Below, piece after piece: positions 1 through 10,552 of a stretch of 64,000 nt of DNA (position 1 is its first letter; every line of letters begins with the position of its first letter). This stretch comes from an uncultured Rhodocyclaceae bacterium (GTDB lineage: Bacteria > Pseudomonadota > Gammaproteobacteria > Burkholderiales > Rhodocyclaceae), in contig CAJQTY010000003.1 in assembly GCA_907163075.1 (NCBI GenBank), forward strand, positions 486,637-550,636, read 5' to 3'. Below the pieces are notes generated by a model, which was not told where the DNA came from, did no database searches, and worked only from the letters and a program-made list of their open reading frames with translations. The position numbers were made by a program, and so were the translations under genes.

Positions 1-1157
1 CGGTTCTCCGTCGGGCTGGAAAAGTTCCCGTATTCGTCTATGCCCACGCCCAGCCAGCCCCCGGCGAAACCCGGCGTGTTTGCCGGCGCGCTGTACTGGG
101 CGTAACCGATCGACCCGCCGCTGCCGCCGGCGACCGGCGCCACGCTGGCGTCCGAAAAGATCGTCACGAGACCGTCGGCGCCGCCCGCGCCGCCGCCATT
201 CGGGTAGGCGTACTGCCGGAAGGTGACGACGACCTTGTTGCCGGCCGCGGGAAAGTAGCGTTGCAGCGTTGCCAGCGTCGCCTGGTCGTTCGCGTTCTGC
301 GTCAGCTCCAGGCGCCGGTTAGCGCCGGTGGTGTTGATCAGCGGATTGAAACCGCCCTTGGAGTTGCTGGCGGACCAGTCGGCGCCCAGGGCCGCGCGAT
401 TGAAGTTGTCGGTAAAACAGATGTCGGCGGAAACCGCGGTCAGGGCGATGGTCTGCCCGACGTAATCGCCACTCGTGCCAGCCGCCGTTCTCACCCCGGT
501 GAGTCCGTCGCTGGCGATCTGTTCGTAGGCCAGGGCCAGTTGCACGCCGCTGGCGCCGGCGATGGCACTGGCTTTTCCGTTGGTCGGAACCGTCATGCTC
601 GCTTGCGGAATGATGCCTGTCGCCACCCCGGTCGTCCCGAAAAAACTCATCAGCATTCCATTGCTGTAGGCGGCGGCCACCTCGGGAGCGACGATCGTGC
701 TGCCGCTGCCCGCGCGCCCATCCGCGCCATTGATCGCCAGGTTGGTATCGACCCCGGCAATGTCGACAAGAATCAGCGCGCCATGAACGGATTTCGAAAA
801 GGACCACGTATAGCTGGCGGGTTCCGTGTTGGAACGGATCGTCCAGTAGATGCGCTGCTGGATACCCGCGCCGCTTTGCGCAATCGACGAAATTTCAGTC
901 CAGCCGCCAGGCTTGGTGACCGTCGCCGTCGCGTTGTCGAGCGTGAGTTGAACAACCAGCAGGTCGGCACGCGACGCGCCGGCGATCGGCGCGATCGACA
1001 GCGAGGTGGCGGCGGTGCTTCCCGTGCTCGCTGACTTGGCCGCGGTGACGCTGATCGCGGCGCACGCCGCGCCAGCGCCGAGCGCGAGCAGCAGCACGGC
1101 GCCAAACACGGCGGTCAGCCGCCGGCACAGGCCGTGCATCACCGATGTCGCTCTCAT
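1..1157 (-). CDS. mshQ: MSHA biogenesis protein MshQ, N-terminal part (runs off the left edge)
   Basis: This open frame has no stop inside the window, so only the first 385 or so residues are visible. The start at 1157 is set by a GGAGG four bases upstream. Residues 1-28 form a signal peptide with a hydrophobic core. A Thr/Ser/Ala-rich beta-type region follows. From about residue 235 (DNFNRAALGADWSASNSKGG) there is a lectin/concanavalin-like domain rich in Gly and Asn, as seen in MshQ proteins. MshQ is the last gene of MSHA pilus operons and is a large secreted or pilus-associated, adhesin-like protein. Its position directly after mshP supports the call. The biochemical role of MshQ is poorly known, so function here rests on family and context. 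Confidence 0.85.
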   Translation of the reverse strand, partial: MRATSVMHGLCRRLTAVFGAVLLLALGAGAACAAISVTAAKSASTGSTAATSLSIAPIAGASRADLLVVQLTLDNATATVTKPGGWTEISSIAQSGAGIQQRIYWTIRSNTEPASYTWSFSKSVHGALILVDIAGVDTNLAINGADGRAGSGSTIVAPEVAAAYSNGMLMSFFGTTGVATGIIPQASMTVPTNGKASAIAGASGVQLALAYEQIASDGLTGVRTAAGTSGDYVGQTIALTAVSADICFTDNFNRAALGADWSASNSKGGFNPLINTTGANRRLELTQNANDQATLATLQRYFPAAGNKVVVTFRQYAYPNGGGAGGADGLVTIFSDASVAPVAGGSGGSIGYAQYSAPANTPGFAGGWLGVGIDEYGNFSSPTEN

Positions 1158-1173
1158 GTCACCTCCTCATGGT

Positions 1174-1608
1174 TCATCGACTGACGCTGGCGGAGACCTG
1201 GCGCTCGACGAAGCCAAGCGCGCCGGGCAACGCCCCCGGGCTGCGCGCCGTCGACTCCAGGCGATACAGGGACACGGCTTGCCCGCCCTCGGTGTACGGG
1301 CCGTAGGCCGTACAGTTCACGATCACCGTGAAGCCTTCGATCGGGGCCGGCAAGGTGGTGGACGCCGCGCATGCGGGAAGCGCCGGCACCATCACCTGAT
1401 ACAAACCCCATTCGAGCCCGGCGCGCGCCGCATGGTGGGCACGCGCACCCTGCACGTCGAGCGTTGACGTCGTGCTCTGGGTGGTCGAGACGGTCACCAG
1501 GAAGGCCGCCAGCGCGGCCAGGATGACCAGCAGGAAAATGGCGCTGGGCAGCACGAAGCCGGCTTCGGCCAATGGCCTGGAACGACCAGGACCCACCCTT
1601 CGCTTCAT
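1174..1608 (-). CDS. mshP: MSHA pilin-like protein MshP
   Basis: A 144-residue minor pilin-like protein. Residues 15-40 (GFVLPSAIFLLVILAALAAF) form a type IV pilin-like hydrophobic helix after a basic leader (MKRRVGPGRSR). This matches MshP, which resembles PilX-type minor pseudopilins. Two cysteines in the C-terminal half (ALPACAAS, VNCTAYG) could form a disulfide. Its ATG overlaps the mshO stop by four bases, which implies translational coupling, and mshQ begins 16 bases further on. It probably acts at the inner membrane in initiating or tipping the MSHA pilus. Assignment relies on the helix and on the order O-P-Q. Confidence 0.85.
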   Translation of the reverse strand: MKRRVGPGRSRPLAEAGFVLPSAIFLLVILAALAAFLVTVSTTQSTTSTLDVQGARAHHAARAGLEWGLYQVMVPALPACAASTTLPAPIEGFTVIVNCTAYGPYTEGGQAVSLYRLESTARSPGALPGALGFVERQVSASVSR

Positions 1609-2504
1609 GGCGTGTTCTCCACGCTGACCTGGTGCTGCAGCACTACGGCTTCGCCCGCTTGCCGGATTTCAAGAGCGATCGAGACCAGCCCATAGCGCTG
1701 CAGGGGGCCGGGAGAATAGGCGAACCGGCAGGCGCTGACACTCGACGCCAGCGCCGGAGTGCCTGCCGGCACGGCCGGGCACGCGGCGGGGCGCGGGTAA
1801 GGCAGCGTCCGTGCCAGACGATAGAGTGTGCCGAGCCCGTCACCCGCCGCCGACGTGCCGGCACCGCTGCACACGTAGACGAGCACCTGCTCGCCACCGG
1901 GGATCACATGAAAGCGATTGCTGGCGGAAGCCAGGGGGAAAAGCCTGGGCGCGATGCTGATCGTGGTTTCCTGGCTGGCGGCATTCCAGGCCGGCGCGCT
2001 CGCCACGACCGACGTGTTGTCGAGCACGAACGCGTCCGAACCGGCGATGCCGAGGTTATAGACGGCGATCAGGTCGCCCGCCGCAATCTGCTGGCCAGCC
2101 GCGCCGCTCGGCGGGCCAAACATGTTGAACTGGCTGTCGGCAGTGGAGAAATCGAGAAATTCGCTGCCCGCCGTGCCATCCGGCTCGGCCCGATAGCGGC
2201 CGCCGGTCCGGGTCGGGATGAACTCGATGCAGTTGGTATCGGCACTAGGGGTGCGCACGCTGTTGGGCAAGGCGGTTCCGATGTCGCGCGCGACGCGGCG
2301 GACGGCCGTATCGGCCATGTCGGTCAGCGCCGCGCGCCGGGCGCTGTCGATGTAGGCGTCGACCGGCTGCCGGATGAACACCGCCACCATGCCGGCGAGG
2401 ATGCCGGTGATGACGATGACCATGATCGCCTCGACCAGCGTAAAACCCCGTTGTCCGCAATGCCGGCCGCGTCGCATGGCGTCATCCCGCCGCATTGGGC
2501 GCAT
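1605..2504 (-). CDS. mshO: Prepilin-like MSHA protein MshO
   Basis: A 299-residue protein with a type III prepilin leader: a basic N-terminus, a Gly-Phe-Thr-Leu-Val-Glu cleavage site near residue 20 (QRGFTLVEAIMVIVITG) and a hydrophobic helix. The large C-terminal globular region contains paired cysteines, typical of PilW/MshO-class minor pilins. It would be processed by a prepilin peptidase and would form part of the pilus initiation complex. It overlaps mshD by 23 bases upstream and mshP by four bases downstream. An alternative start is Met10, which gives a shorter leader. Length agrees with MshO proteins. Confidence 0.87.
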   Translation of the reverse strand: MRPMRRDDAMRRGRHCGQRGFTLVEAIMVIVITGILAGMVAVFIRQPVDAYIDSARRAALTDMADTAVRRVARDIGTALPNSVRTPSADTNCIEFIPTRTGGRYRAEPDGTAGSEFLDFSTADSQFNMFGPPSGAAGQQIAAGDLIAVYNLGIAGSDAFVLDNTSVVASAPAWNAASQETTISIAPRLFPLASASNRFHVIPGGEQVLVYVCSGAGTSAAGDGLGTLYRLARTLPYPRPAACPAVPAGTPALASSVSACRFAYSPGPLQRYGLVSIALEIRQAGEAVVLQHQVSVENTP

Positions 2505-3057
2505 GGCGGGTGCGGTAGCCGGCGAGCGTGACTGTCTCGCCGTGCCCGCTTACCGTAACCGCGATTCGCAGCACGGCATCGGCGGGAAACGCGGCGAATG
2601 GCGCCACGCCTCCGGCGCGCGTAATGACCACGTTCACCACGTAGCCGGCGACCGCATTGCCGCCCAGGATGTCGCTGGCCGGCACGTTCGCCAGCCCACT
2701 GTAGTCGGCCACGTTGTCGAAGGGATTGGCGCTGTTGCCGCGACTCTCGGTATTGGGTGTCGCGCCGCCCAGGTTGTTCTGGTTGTTCGCCGCCACGGCA
2801 CACGCGGCGGCGCTCGTCGCCGTGAGCACGTTGGCGTCCTGCGGATCGCACCAGGTGAACGCCTGCTGCTCGATCTCCAGCAATAGCGATTCGGCAATCG
2901 CCAGCGCCTGTTTGCGCGCCAGCGGATCGGCGCTGCCACGCACGACGGTGGAATAGGTCACCATGATGCCGGCGAGGCCGACCCCGACGACGACGATGAA
3001 CACGATCAGTTCGACCAGCGTCAGGCCGGCCTGCGCCGGCCTAGTTCTGCCGCACAT
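2482..3057 (-). CDS. mshD: MSHA minor pilin MshD
   Basis: A 191-residue prepilin-like protein. The leader [11 protein letters not shown] precedes LTLVELIVFIVVVGVGLAG, a class III cleavage site with the Glu at +5 and a hydrophobic helix. The rest is an Ala/Asn-rich pilin head with two cysteines (WCDPQD, AACAVA). MshD belongs with the PilV/MshD-type minor pilins that prime pilus assembly. The gene overlaps mshC by 17 bases, and mshO overlaps its 3' end. The call rests on gene order as much as on sequence, because minor pilin heads diverge rapidly. Confidence 0.85.
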   Translation of the reverse strand: MCGRTRPAQAGLTLVELIVFIVVVGVGLAGIMVTYSTVVRGSADPLARKQALAIAESLLLEIEQQAFTWCDPQDANVLTATSAAACAVAANNQNNLGGATPNTESRGNSANPFDNVADYSGLANVPASDILGGNAVAGYVVNVVITRAGGVAPFAAFPADAVLRIAVTVSGHGETVTLAGYRTRHAPNAAG

Positions 3058-3595
3058 AGCCGGTTGCCGCGACGACAGTAATCGTATTGACGCTCATGCC
3101 CGTCACGCCGAAGCTTTGCCCCAGCGAGGCGGCGCCCGAGGGCAGGAAGCTGAAGTTCGCCGGCAACGGAGCAAAAGCGACGCCCGACGGGGCCGCCAGC
3201 ACGTAAGGCGCAACGCCGTTCGGCCCGGTCAATGGCGTGTCGCAGGCACCGCCGAACACCGAGGAAATCGTCAGCGAAACGGCCGCCGCGCCAAAACTCA
3301 CGCACACCGTCCGCCGCTGGGCGACTGCCGACTTCTGCGCATAACGCAGGACCGCGAGCGTTCCATCGTAAAACCCGCGCGCATCAAAATCCGTGCGGTT
3401 CGCGAAGCGCGGAAGGACAGCCACCGCCAGGATGCCGACGACGATCAGGACGACGATCAGCTCGACCAGCGTGAAGCCGCGTTCCGCCGGCGAACGAAAG
3501 GCGCCCAGAGGGTACGGCGTCCAGGCCTGCGGCAGAGCGGGCGCATCGTCGATAGCGCCACGCTCGTCTGCCGTGCCGGACGCTACTTCGTGCAA
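3041..3595 (-). CDS. mshC: MSHA minor pilin MshC (GspH/FimT type)
   Basis: A prepilin with the motif [17 protein letters not shown] followed by a GspH/FimT-like beta-rich domain ([20 protein letters not shown]). One cysteine lies in QRRTVCVSF and another in GGACDTP. The start is uncertain. The frame is open back to 3652, but no ATG lies close to the leader. A TTG at 3595, overlapping the end of mshA, is the best placed non-ATG start and still leaves an unusually long leader of about 36 residues. A CTG closer to the cleavage site is also possible. It lies between mshA and mshD as in other MSHA operons. Confidence 0.8.
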   Translation of the reverse strand: MHEVASGTADERGAIDDAPALPQAWTPYPLGAFRSPAERGFTLVELIVVLIVVGILAVAVLPRFANRTDFDARGFYDGTLAVLRYAQKSAVAQRRTVCVSFGAAAVSLTISSVFGGACDTPLTGPNGVAPYVLAAPSGVAFAPLPANFSFLPSGAASLGQSFGVTGMSVNTITVVAATGYVRQN

Positions 3596-4008
3596 ATCAT
3601 CACGGCGGTCGCCGCGGACGTAGCGCCGCCTTGCGTGCCCGTTATGGTGCACGTGACCGTGGACCCGTCGGCACCTGCCGCACAGTCGCCAGTGCCGCTT
3701 ACCGTATACGTCACGCTGCCCGAGTTGGCCGGCGGGAAACCGCCTGTCACGACCTTGGCCAATTCAGCGTCCGTGCATGTCGTGGCGGTACTGATCGCGG
3801 TGCCCTTGGTTCCGTTTGACGCCTTGAAGGCGCCATAATTTATCGAAGCACCGGACGAAACAGCGCCGGCCACGCCCTGCACGGCGGCCGCTCTGGCCTC
3901 GGCGCTCAAATCGATAAACTTCGGCAGCGCGGTTGCGGCGAGGATACCGAGAATTACGATGACAACAATGAGTTCGATCAGGGTAAAGCCGGCTTGATTC
4001 ACTTTCAT
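3583..4008 (-). CDS. mshA: Major MSHA pilin MshA
   Basis: A 141-residue major pilin. MKVNQAG is the leader, and [20 protein letters not shown] gives the prepilin cleavage site and N-terminal helix, followed by [12 protein letters not shown], a signature of MshA pilins. Two C-terminal cysteines ([16 protein letters not shown] or VTCTITG) fit a D-region disulfide. I prefer the ATG at 4008 over the one six bases upstream because AAGGAG then sits eight bases away, while the upstream ATG would leave only two bases. Polymerised MshA forms the filament. The head domain is short compared with gammaproteobacterial MshA proteins, at the small end of the family. Confidence 0.9.
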   Translation of the reverse strand: MKVNQAGFTLIELIVVIVILGILAATALPKFIDLSAEARAAAVQGVAGAVSSGASINYGAFKASNGTKGTAISTATTCTDAELAKVVTGGFPPANSGSVTYTVSGTGDCAAGADGSTVTCTITGTQGGATSAATAVMICTK

Positions 4009-4086
4009 TTTCATTACTCCTTGGAAAATCGTGCATAAGAGAAATCGCGCGGCGTGTTGTCGCGCACGCCGCATGCGCGCCAGGAA

Positions 4087-4563
4087 TTACAGACAGGTCA
4101 CCAGCGTCGCCGCAATCGCGTAGGTGGGCAGCGAATTCGCCGCCGCCGGTGGCGTATAGGAGATCGTGCAGTCTGTGGCTCCGGCGATATGGCCGCCATC
4201 GGCGGCGGCGATGCGCGGCGCCGCCAGGCCGGCGATGGTATAGTCCGGCGCCACCAGTCCGGCCAGCGGAACAATCGTTGCGGCATTCGGATAGCCATTG
4301 GTATAAACCACGGTCGTTCCCTCGATGACGATATTCGGTACTGGCGTGCCGGTAAAACTGGCACTGAACCCCCGCGCAATCAGCATGCCGTGCGCCATGG
4401 CCGCCGCCCCCTTGACCGAGCCCAGTGCGCCATTCATCTTCGCCAGGCGCGCATCGGCCTGCAAGGCGGCAAATCTGGGCAGAGCCATCGCCGCAAGAAT
4501 ACCGAGAATGGTGATCACGACAATGAGTTCTATCAAGGTAAAACCTTGTTCCGTACGCCGCAT
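4087..4563 (-). CDS. mshB: MSHA pilin-like protein MshB
   Basis: A 158-residue prepilin starting at 4563, where AGGAG stands about eight bases upstream. The leader MRRTEQG is followed by [20 protein letters not shown] and LPRFAALQADARLAKMNG, closely related to MshA in the first 50 residues. The head domain carries two cysteines (DCTISY and the final LVTCL), a possible disulfide loop. In MSHA operons mshB sits just before mshA and encodes a pilin paralogue that may be a minor subunit. The longer frame reaching 4614 is rejected because it would put an implausible extension ahead of the leader. Confidence 0.88.
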   Translation of the reverse strand: MRRTEQGFTLIELIVVITILGILAAMALPRFAALQADARLAKMNGALGSVKGAAAMAHGMLIARGFSASFTGTPVPNIVIEGTTVVYTNGYPNAATIVPLAGLVAPDYTIAGLAAPRIAAADGGHIAGATDCTISYTPPAAANSLPTYAIAATLVTCL

Positions 4564-4650
4564 TTCAAAATCTCCTAAGAATGACCCTGGGCTTAAAGAT
4601 ACGCCACGTGGCACATAACGGCAAAACTTGCCGGATATTTACCTGCTTTT

Positions 4651-5193
4651 TCAACTTCCCTCGAAAACCCATTGGCAAGGGGAGGCCGCTTCGATGCGCA
4701 GCCCTGCAAAACCGGCGCTTTCAGCACGTTCCGGGGCGTGCGCCACGATCCAGTGCAAACGATCACACGGACGCGCCTTGCCGTCCTCCGGCGCACGCAG
4801 GCGATCGCCGTGGCGCGGCCGATAGGCCAGTTGCCGGCTCGCGCGTTCAAAACACCACTCGCCGCCGGACAGGTCCCGGCTCTCATCCGCCGAACACTCG
4901 CCGCGATACCCGGCCGGCGGCGCCGCCAGCCAGTGCACCGGGTTGCTGCCGGCCCATGAAGCAATTTCACCTTCGCGCTGGCGCATGAGCGCTTCGCCCA
5001 TGGCCAACTGCATTCCCGTGCGCATATTGCGCAGCGTCAGCTCGACCACCTGCCTTTCCGCCCGCTCGCTGGCGTCGTCCAGGGCCCACAGCAGGCCGAG
5101 CGCCAGCGCTCCGAGCAGCACCAGGACAATGGCGCCCGGCAGCCAGTGCGCCCTGCCGTAGTAGCCCAGGCTCCGGGGCTCCGGCGGAATCAT
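4651..5193 (-). CDS. mshF: MshF-like membrane protein of the MSHA operon
   Basis: A 180-residue bitopic protein. After a short cytoplasmic segment there is one membrane helix at about residues 20-40 (GAIVLVLLGALALGLLWALD). A charged helical stretch (ERAERQVVELTLRNMRTG) and a periplasmic domain with several cysteines follow. The start at 5193 overlaps the mshG stop (ATGA), so translation is coupled. MshF proteins share little sequence but have this position, size and topology. The name rests mainly on synteny between mshG and mshB. Its role, presumably in the inner-membrane assembly platform, is inferred. Confidence 0.65.
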   Translation of the reverse strand: MIPPEPRSLGYYGRAHWLPGAIVLVLLGALALGLLWALDDASERAERQVVELTLRNMRTGMQLAMGEALMRQREGEIASWAGSNPVHWLAAPPAGYRGECSADESRDLSGGEWCFERASRQLAYRPRHGDRLRAPEDGKARPCDRLHWIVAHAPERAESAGFAGLRIEAASPCQWVFEGS

Positions 5194-6425
5194 CGCTTGA
5201 GCGCCACCTTGCCCAGGTCCCACATCGGCAGGAAGATGCCCAGCGCCAGGATCAGCACCATGATGCCAAGCAGGACGATAAGGATCGGTTCGATCTGCTG
5301 CCCGAGCGTCTTCAGTTCGTATTCGACTTCCTGCCGGTACATGTCGCCGATCTCGTTCATCATGTCGTCAACGGCGCCCGACTCCTCGCCGACGGCCACC
5401 ATCTGCAGCACCACCGGGGTGAAGATGCCGCTGCTGATCGCCGCACGCAGCAGGCTTTCGCCGCGTTCGACGTGCTCGCGCATGCCTTCGACGCGACGTG
5501 AAATAAAACTGTTGTCCACCGTCTGCGCCGAATTGGTCAGCGCCTGCATGATCGGAACGCCGCTTTTCAGACCCAGCGAAAAACTCCGGGAGAAGCGGGA
5601 AAGTGCAGCCTTGTGCAGGATTTTTCCGGCAATCGGGATTTTCAGCGACAGCCGGTCCCAGTCGTAACGTCCCTGGACGGTACCCACCCAGGCGCGAAAG
5701 GCAAACACGCCACCGATCACGGCGGCAAGCATGGCCGGCCAATAGGCGACCATAAAGTCGGAAAAGCCGAGCAGAACGCGCGTCATAACCGGCAATTCGG
5801 CGCCAAAACCGGCAAACACCTTGGCAAACGCGGGAATCACGAAAAGATTGACGATCACGATGGCCACCGCCATGGCGATGACCACGAACCCCGGGTAACG
5901 CAGCGCCGACTTGACCTGTTCGCGCATGTAGCGCTCGAACTCAAGGTGCTCGAACAGCCGGAAAAAAATCTCTTCGAGCAGGCCTGTAGCTTCACCGACA
6001 CGAATCATGGAGAGGTAAAACGACGAGAAAACGCGGGGATGCCGCGCCAGCGCCTGTGAAAGCTCGCGCCCGCCCTCCAGGCTTTCGCGCACTTCGCCGA
6101 TGACACGCTTCATCTCCGGATTGATTGCGGCCTCCTGCAGGCCGTTCAGCGCGCGCATGATCGGCACCCCGGACTTGAGCAGGGTGTGCATCTGCCGACT
6201 GAAGAGCAGCAGGTCGACCTGCGTGATCTGTTGCCTGAAGAGCGGGACATTCAGGTTCAGGCCGGAGCCCGGTTTGCCGGACTTCGCCTGGCTTTCCCTG
6301 ATATCGACCGGCGTCAGCCCCTGCCCGCGCAGGACATCAACAATGGCGCCCGAATTGGCGCCCTCGAGCACGCCCTCGACGAGTTGCCCGCCGCTGTTGC
6401 GTCCCTTGTAGGCGAAGGTCGGCAT
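5190..6425 (-). CDS. mshG: MSHA inner-membrane platform protein MshG
   Basis: A 411-residue protein of the PilC/GspF family, with two T2SSF repeats of about 120 residues each (near 70-195 and 275-395). Three hydrophobic segments lie near 170-190, 220-240 and 380-400. The N-terminus MPTFAYKGRNSGGQLVEG is diagnostic of the family. It forms the inner-membrane platform through which the ATPase MshE drives pilin extrusion. It lies downstream of mshE after a 194-base gap and is coupled to mshF by an ATGA overlap. Confidence 0.93.
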   Translation of the reverse strand: MPTFAYKGRNSGGQLVEGVLEGANSGAIVDVLRGQGLTPVDIRESQAKSGKPGSGLNLNVPLFRQQITQVDLLLFSRQMHTLLKSGVPIMRALNGLQEAAINPEMKRVIGEVRESLEGGRELSQALARHPRVFSSFYLSMIRVGEATGLLEEIFFRLFEHLEFERYMREQVKSALRYPGFVVIAMAVAIVIVNLFVIPAFAKVFAGFGAELPVMTRVLLGFSDFMVAYWPAMLAAVIGGVFAFRAWVGTVQGRYDWDRLSLKIPIAGKILHKAALSRFSRSFSLGLKSGVPIMQALTNSAQTVDNSFISRRVEGMREHVERGESLLRAAISSGIFTPVVLQMVAVGEESGAVDDMMNEIGDMYRQEVEYELKTLGQQIEPILIVLLGIMVLILALGIFLPMWDLGKVALKR

Positions 6426-6619
6426 GGTCGGCTTCTAGTTCCTGAGCACGACGGGCACGACTGGAATCCGGTCAAAGAGCGACACGTTTTATTCTCTCTT
6501 TCAGCAAGCGTTTGTTGAAATTCAGAAGCAAACCTCTTTTCATCGCTGACCAGCGAAGAGAGGGTCCAATAGTACCTTCTCGCCGTGCCCGCCACGTTCT
6601 CCGTGCTGACGCAAGGCGC

Positions 6620-8326
<1,707 letters not shown>

Positions 8327-8416
8327 TGCCAGCTCCAGTAACTTTTGAGGTAAGTACGCTAATCGCCTGATTCTAGCTGAATCAACAAATAAGCCGAATA
8401 TTTTTTGGAGCCTGCC
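8327..8416. promoter_or_regulatory. Divergent intergenic region between mshE and trmL
   Basis: These 90 bases separate the heads of the MSHA operon and trmL, so promoters for both must lie here. The stretch is AT-richer than its flanks, with AATAAGCCGAATATTTTTT next to trmL. A GGAG at 8407-8410 serves as the trmL ribosome site. I see no clear -35/-10 pair and do not propose exact promoters. Confidence 0.35.
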
Positions 8417-8881
8417 TTGACCGCCGTCGTTTTGTTCCAGCCCGAGATACCGCCAAACACCGGCAACGTGATCCGGCTTTGCGCCAATACGGGCACCGAA
8501 CTGCATCTCGTGGAGCCGCTCGGTTTTCGCTGGGAGGATCGTTCGCTCAAGCGCGCCGGTCTCGATTATCACGAATTCGCGCGGGTTTTCCGTCACCCGC
8601 ACTGGGATGCCTGCAAAGCCGCATTGGCCGGGCGCCGCCTGTTCGCCATCACGACGCGGGGCGGGCCGCGTTTCGACACACCGTCGTTCACGGCCGACGA
8701 TGTATTTGTTTTCGGCAGCGAGACAAGCGGCCTGCCGGCCGAAGTCATGGCTGAATTTCCCGCCGCGCAGCGTCTGCGCCTGCCGATGCTGGCCGGGCAG
8801 CGCAGCCTGAATCTTTCGAATGCCGTGGCGGTTACCGTCTTCGAGGCGTGGCGGCAACGCGGGTTTGCTGGCGGTGTGTAG
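8417..8881 (+). CDS. trmL: tRNA (cytidine/uridine(34)-2'-O)-methyltransferase TrmL
   Basis: A 154-residue SPOUT-family methyltransferase that 2'-O-methylates the wobble base of certain leucine tRNAs using SAM. Family motifs are complete: [20 protein letters not shown] at the N-terminus, the knot-forming [14 protein letters not shown], and [18 protein letters not shown] at the C-terminus. I choose the TTG at 8417 because GGAG lies six bases before it and similarity starts there. The TTG at 8405 has no ribosome site. It is divergent from mshE and convergent with gpsA. Confidence 0.93.
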   Translation: MTAVVLFQPEIPPNTGNVIRLCANTGTELHLVEPLGFRWEDRSLKRAGLDYHEFARVFRHPHWDACKAALAGRRLFAITTRGGPRFDTPSFTADDVFVFGSETSGLPAEVMAEFPAAQRLRLPMLAGQRSLNLSNAVAVTVFEAWRQRGFAGGV

Positions 8882-8912
8882 AGGTCGGCAATCGCTTGCG
8901 CAGCAAACCGCA

Positions 8913-8998
8913 AGGTCGGAAAAGCGCAGCGTCTTCCGACACCGCGATGTGCGATACCGCCGCCGAACGTCGGCAGGCGCCTTCGGCTTTTCCGACCT
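8913..8998. repeat. Inverted repeat between convergent trmL and gpsA
   Basis: AGGTCGGAAAAGC (8913-8925) is the exact complement of GCTTTTCCGACCT (8986-8998), giving 13-bp arms around a 60-base loop that itself has GC-rich pairs. It resembles other Rhodocyclales intergenic repeats, including one at 16274-16344 that shares GGAAAAGCGCAGCG. It may act as a two-way terminator. Confidence 0.6.
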
Positions 8999-9027
8999 AC
9001 CTGGCTGCCCTTTAACGCGACGCGGCC

Positions 9028-10017
9028 CTACTGCGTCTCCGGCTTCGGATCGCGGCTGAGCAGATTTTCGACCGCCGCCGCCGCCGGTACGTCGCGGTGC
9101 AGGATCGCGTCGACGGCCTGCGTGATCGGCATTTCGATGCCCAGCTGCGCGGCCAGGCGCGCGACTTCGCGGGCGGTGCTCACGCCTTCGGCGACATGCC
9201 CGAGATCGGCGAGAATCTGCGGCAGTTTCTTGCCGGCGGCCAGCGCCAGCCCGACCTGACGGTTGCGCGACAGGTCGCCGGTACAGGTCAGGATGAGGTC
9301 GCCCATGCCGGCCAGACCCATGAAGGTATTCGGCTGGCCACCGAGCGCAACGCCGAGCCGGGCGATCTCGGCCAGCCCGCGCGTCATCAGCGCGGCTCGG
9401 GCGTTGTAGCCAAAGCCAAGACCATCGCAAATCCCGGTGGCGATGGCCATCACGTTCTTGACCGCGCCACCCACTTCGGCGCCCGGCAAATCGTCGTTGG
9501 CGTAGATGCGCATGCGCGCGCTATGCAGTTCCACGGCCATGCGCCGCGCAAAACCGGCATCCCGCGACGCCAGCGTAATAGCCATCGGCAAGCCCTTCGC
9601 CACCTCCTCGGCAAAGCTCGGGCCACTGAGCACGCCACACTGAAAATCCGCGCCCAGTTCGTCGGCAACGACCTGGTGCGGAAGCTTGGCCGTATCCGCC
9701 TCCAGGCCTTTGCACACCCAGATCAGCGGCCGGGCCAGCCCGCTCTCATGCAAACGGCGCAGCGTCGGGCGAAAACCGGCTAGCGGCGTAGCCACGATCA
9801 GCAGTTCCGCATCGGCTACTGAGGCCTCGAAGTCAGTCCCGATACGCACCGAATCGGGCAGCGGAAAGCCCGGCAGGAAACGCCGGTTCTCGCGTGTCGC
9901 CAGCATCTCGCGGGTGACATCCTCCTCGCGCGTCCACAACGTCAGCCGGTGCCTGGCGCTGAAGGCGATAGCCAGCGCCGTACCCCAGGCTCCCGCCGCG
10001 ATGACGGCGAGATTCAA
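9028..10017 (-). CDS. gpsA: NAD(P)-dependent glycerol-3-phosphate dehydrogenase
   Basis: A 329-residue GpsA that reduces dihydroxyacetone phosphate to sn-glycerol-3-phosphate for phospholipid synthesis. The N-terminal dinucleotide site reads AAGAWGTALA, with Ala replacing the first Gly of the usual GAGAWGTALA, a mild substitution. The catalytic Lys is in GGAVKNVMAIATG near residue 187, and the substrate-binding NARAALMTRGL follows. It begins two bases after the stop of the SH3-domain gene and ends the rhodanese-grxC-secB-SH3-gpsA group. The secB-gpsA linkage is common in proteobacteria. Confidence 0.95.
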   Translation of the reverse strand: MNLAVIAAGAWGTALAIAFSARHRLTLWTREEDVTREMLATRENRRFLPGFPLPDSVRIGTDFEASVADAELLIVATPLAGFRPTLRRLHESGLARPLIWVCKGLEADTAKLPHQVVADELGADFQCGVLSGPSFAEEVAKGLPMAITLASRDAGFARRMAVELHSARMRIYANDDLPGAEVGGAVKNVMAIATGICDGLGFGYNARAALMTRGLAEIARLGVALGGQPNTFMGLAGMGDLILTCTGDLSRNRQVGLALAAGKKLPQILADLGHVAEGVSTAREVARLAAQLGIEMPITQAVDAILHRDVPAAAAVENLLSRDPKPETQ

Positions 10018-10019
10018 GC

Positions 10020-10457
10020 TCAGAGGCCCCAGATTTGATTGGCGCGCACGAAACCCGATGCGCCGTCGCGATGACGCACCTTGGCCCAGCCACCGGGTGC
10101 CGTTTCGAGATAGTCGAGGGCAACGTTCTTCTCGGCCTCGAAAACCAGCGGCGAACCTTCCTCGGCCTTCTGCCTGACTTCGGCCCGATCGGCGATAACG
10201 ATGACCGAACGCTTCTCCGCCAGGTACTTCTTCTCGATCCAGGCCAGGCCGCCCTCGGCATCGCGCACCTTGGACCAGCCTTCGAGGCTGACCACGACTT
10301 CAACCGGGGTGTCGCGGCGGATCACGAAGAGTTTGCCGCCGCGCTGCGAAGGCGCATCGTAGAGCACCGTCACGGCGTTCACCGAACGGTATTCGATGGC
10401 GCTCACCGGCAGGGAAAACCCCGCTGCGAGGCACAGCAATGGCAGCAATCGCTTCAT
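10020..10457 (-). CDS. Exported SH3-domain protein
   Basis: A 145-residue protein with a signal peptide (MKRLLPLLCLAAGFSLPVSA) and two bacterial SH3-like repeats, the first around VTVLYDAPSQRGGKLFVIRR and the second around RSVIVIADRAEVRQKA. Each ends in a Gly-Trp-X-Lys-Val-Arg type strand (EGWSKVRD, GGWAKVRH). Such domains bind peptidoglycan or peptides in the periplasm. The start at 10457 has GGAGG eight bases upstream. The longer frame to 10481 lacks a ribosome site. Function is unknown. Its place between secB and gpsA suggests simple co-transcription. Confidence 0.8.
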   Translation of the reverse strand: MKRLLPLLCLAAGFSLPVSAIEYRSVNAVTVLYDAPSQRGGKLFVIRRDTPVEVVVSLEGWSKVRDAEGGLAWIEKKYLAEKRSVIVIADRAEVRQKAEEGSPLVFEAEKNVALDYLETAPGGWAKVRHRDGASGFVRANQIWGL

Positions 10458-10552
10458 TTCAAGCCCCTCCAAAAGCCGCAACCGGCGACTCGCGCATCGC
10501 TCGTCGTGCGAATGAACCGGGTGCGGAAAACTGAAATACCGGCGTTTCCGGC

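Noticed and set aside
8327-9430. Upstream extension of the mshE frame by 368 codons
   Set aside because: It is antisense to trmL and part of gpsA, has low-complexity Arg/Ala composition and no similarity. The true start is at the MshEN boundary (8326).
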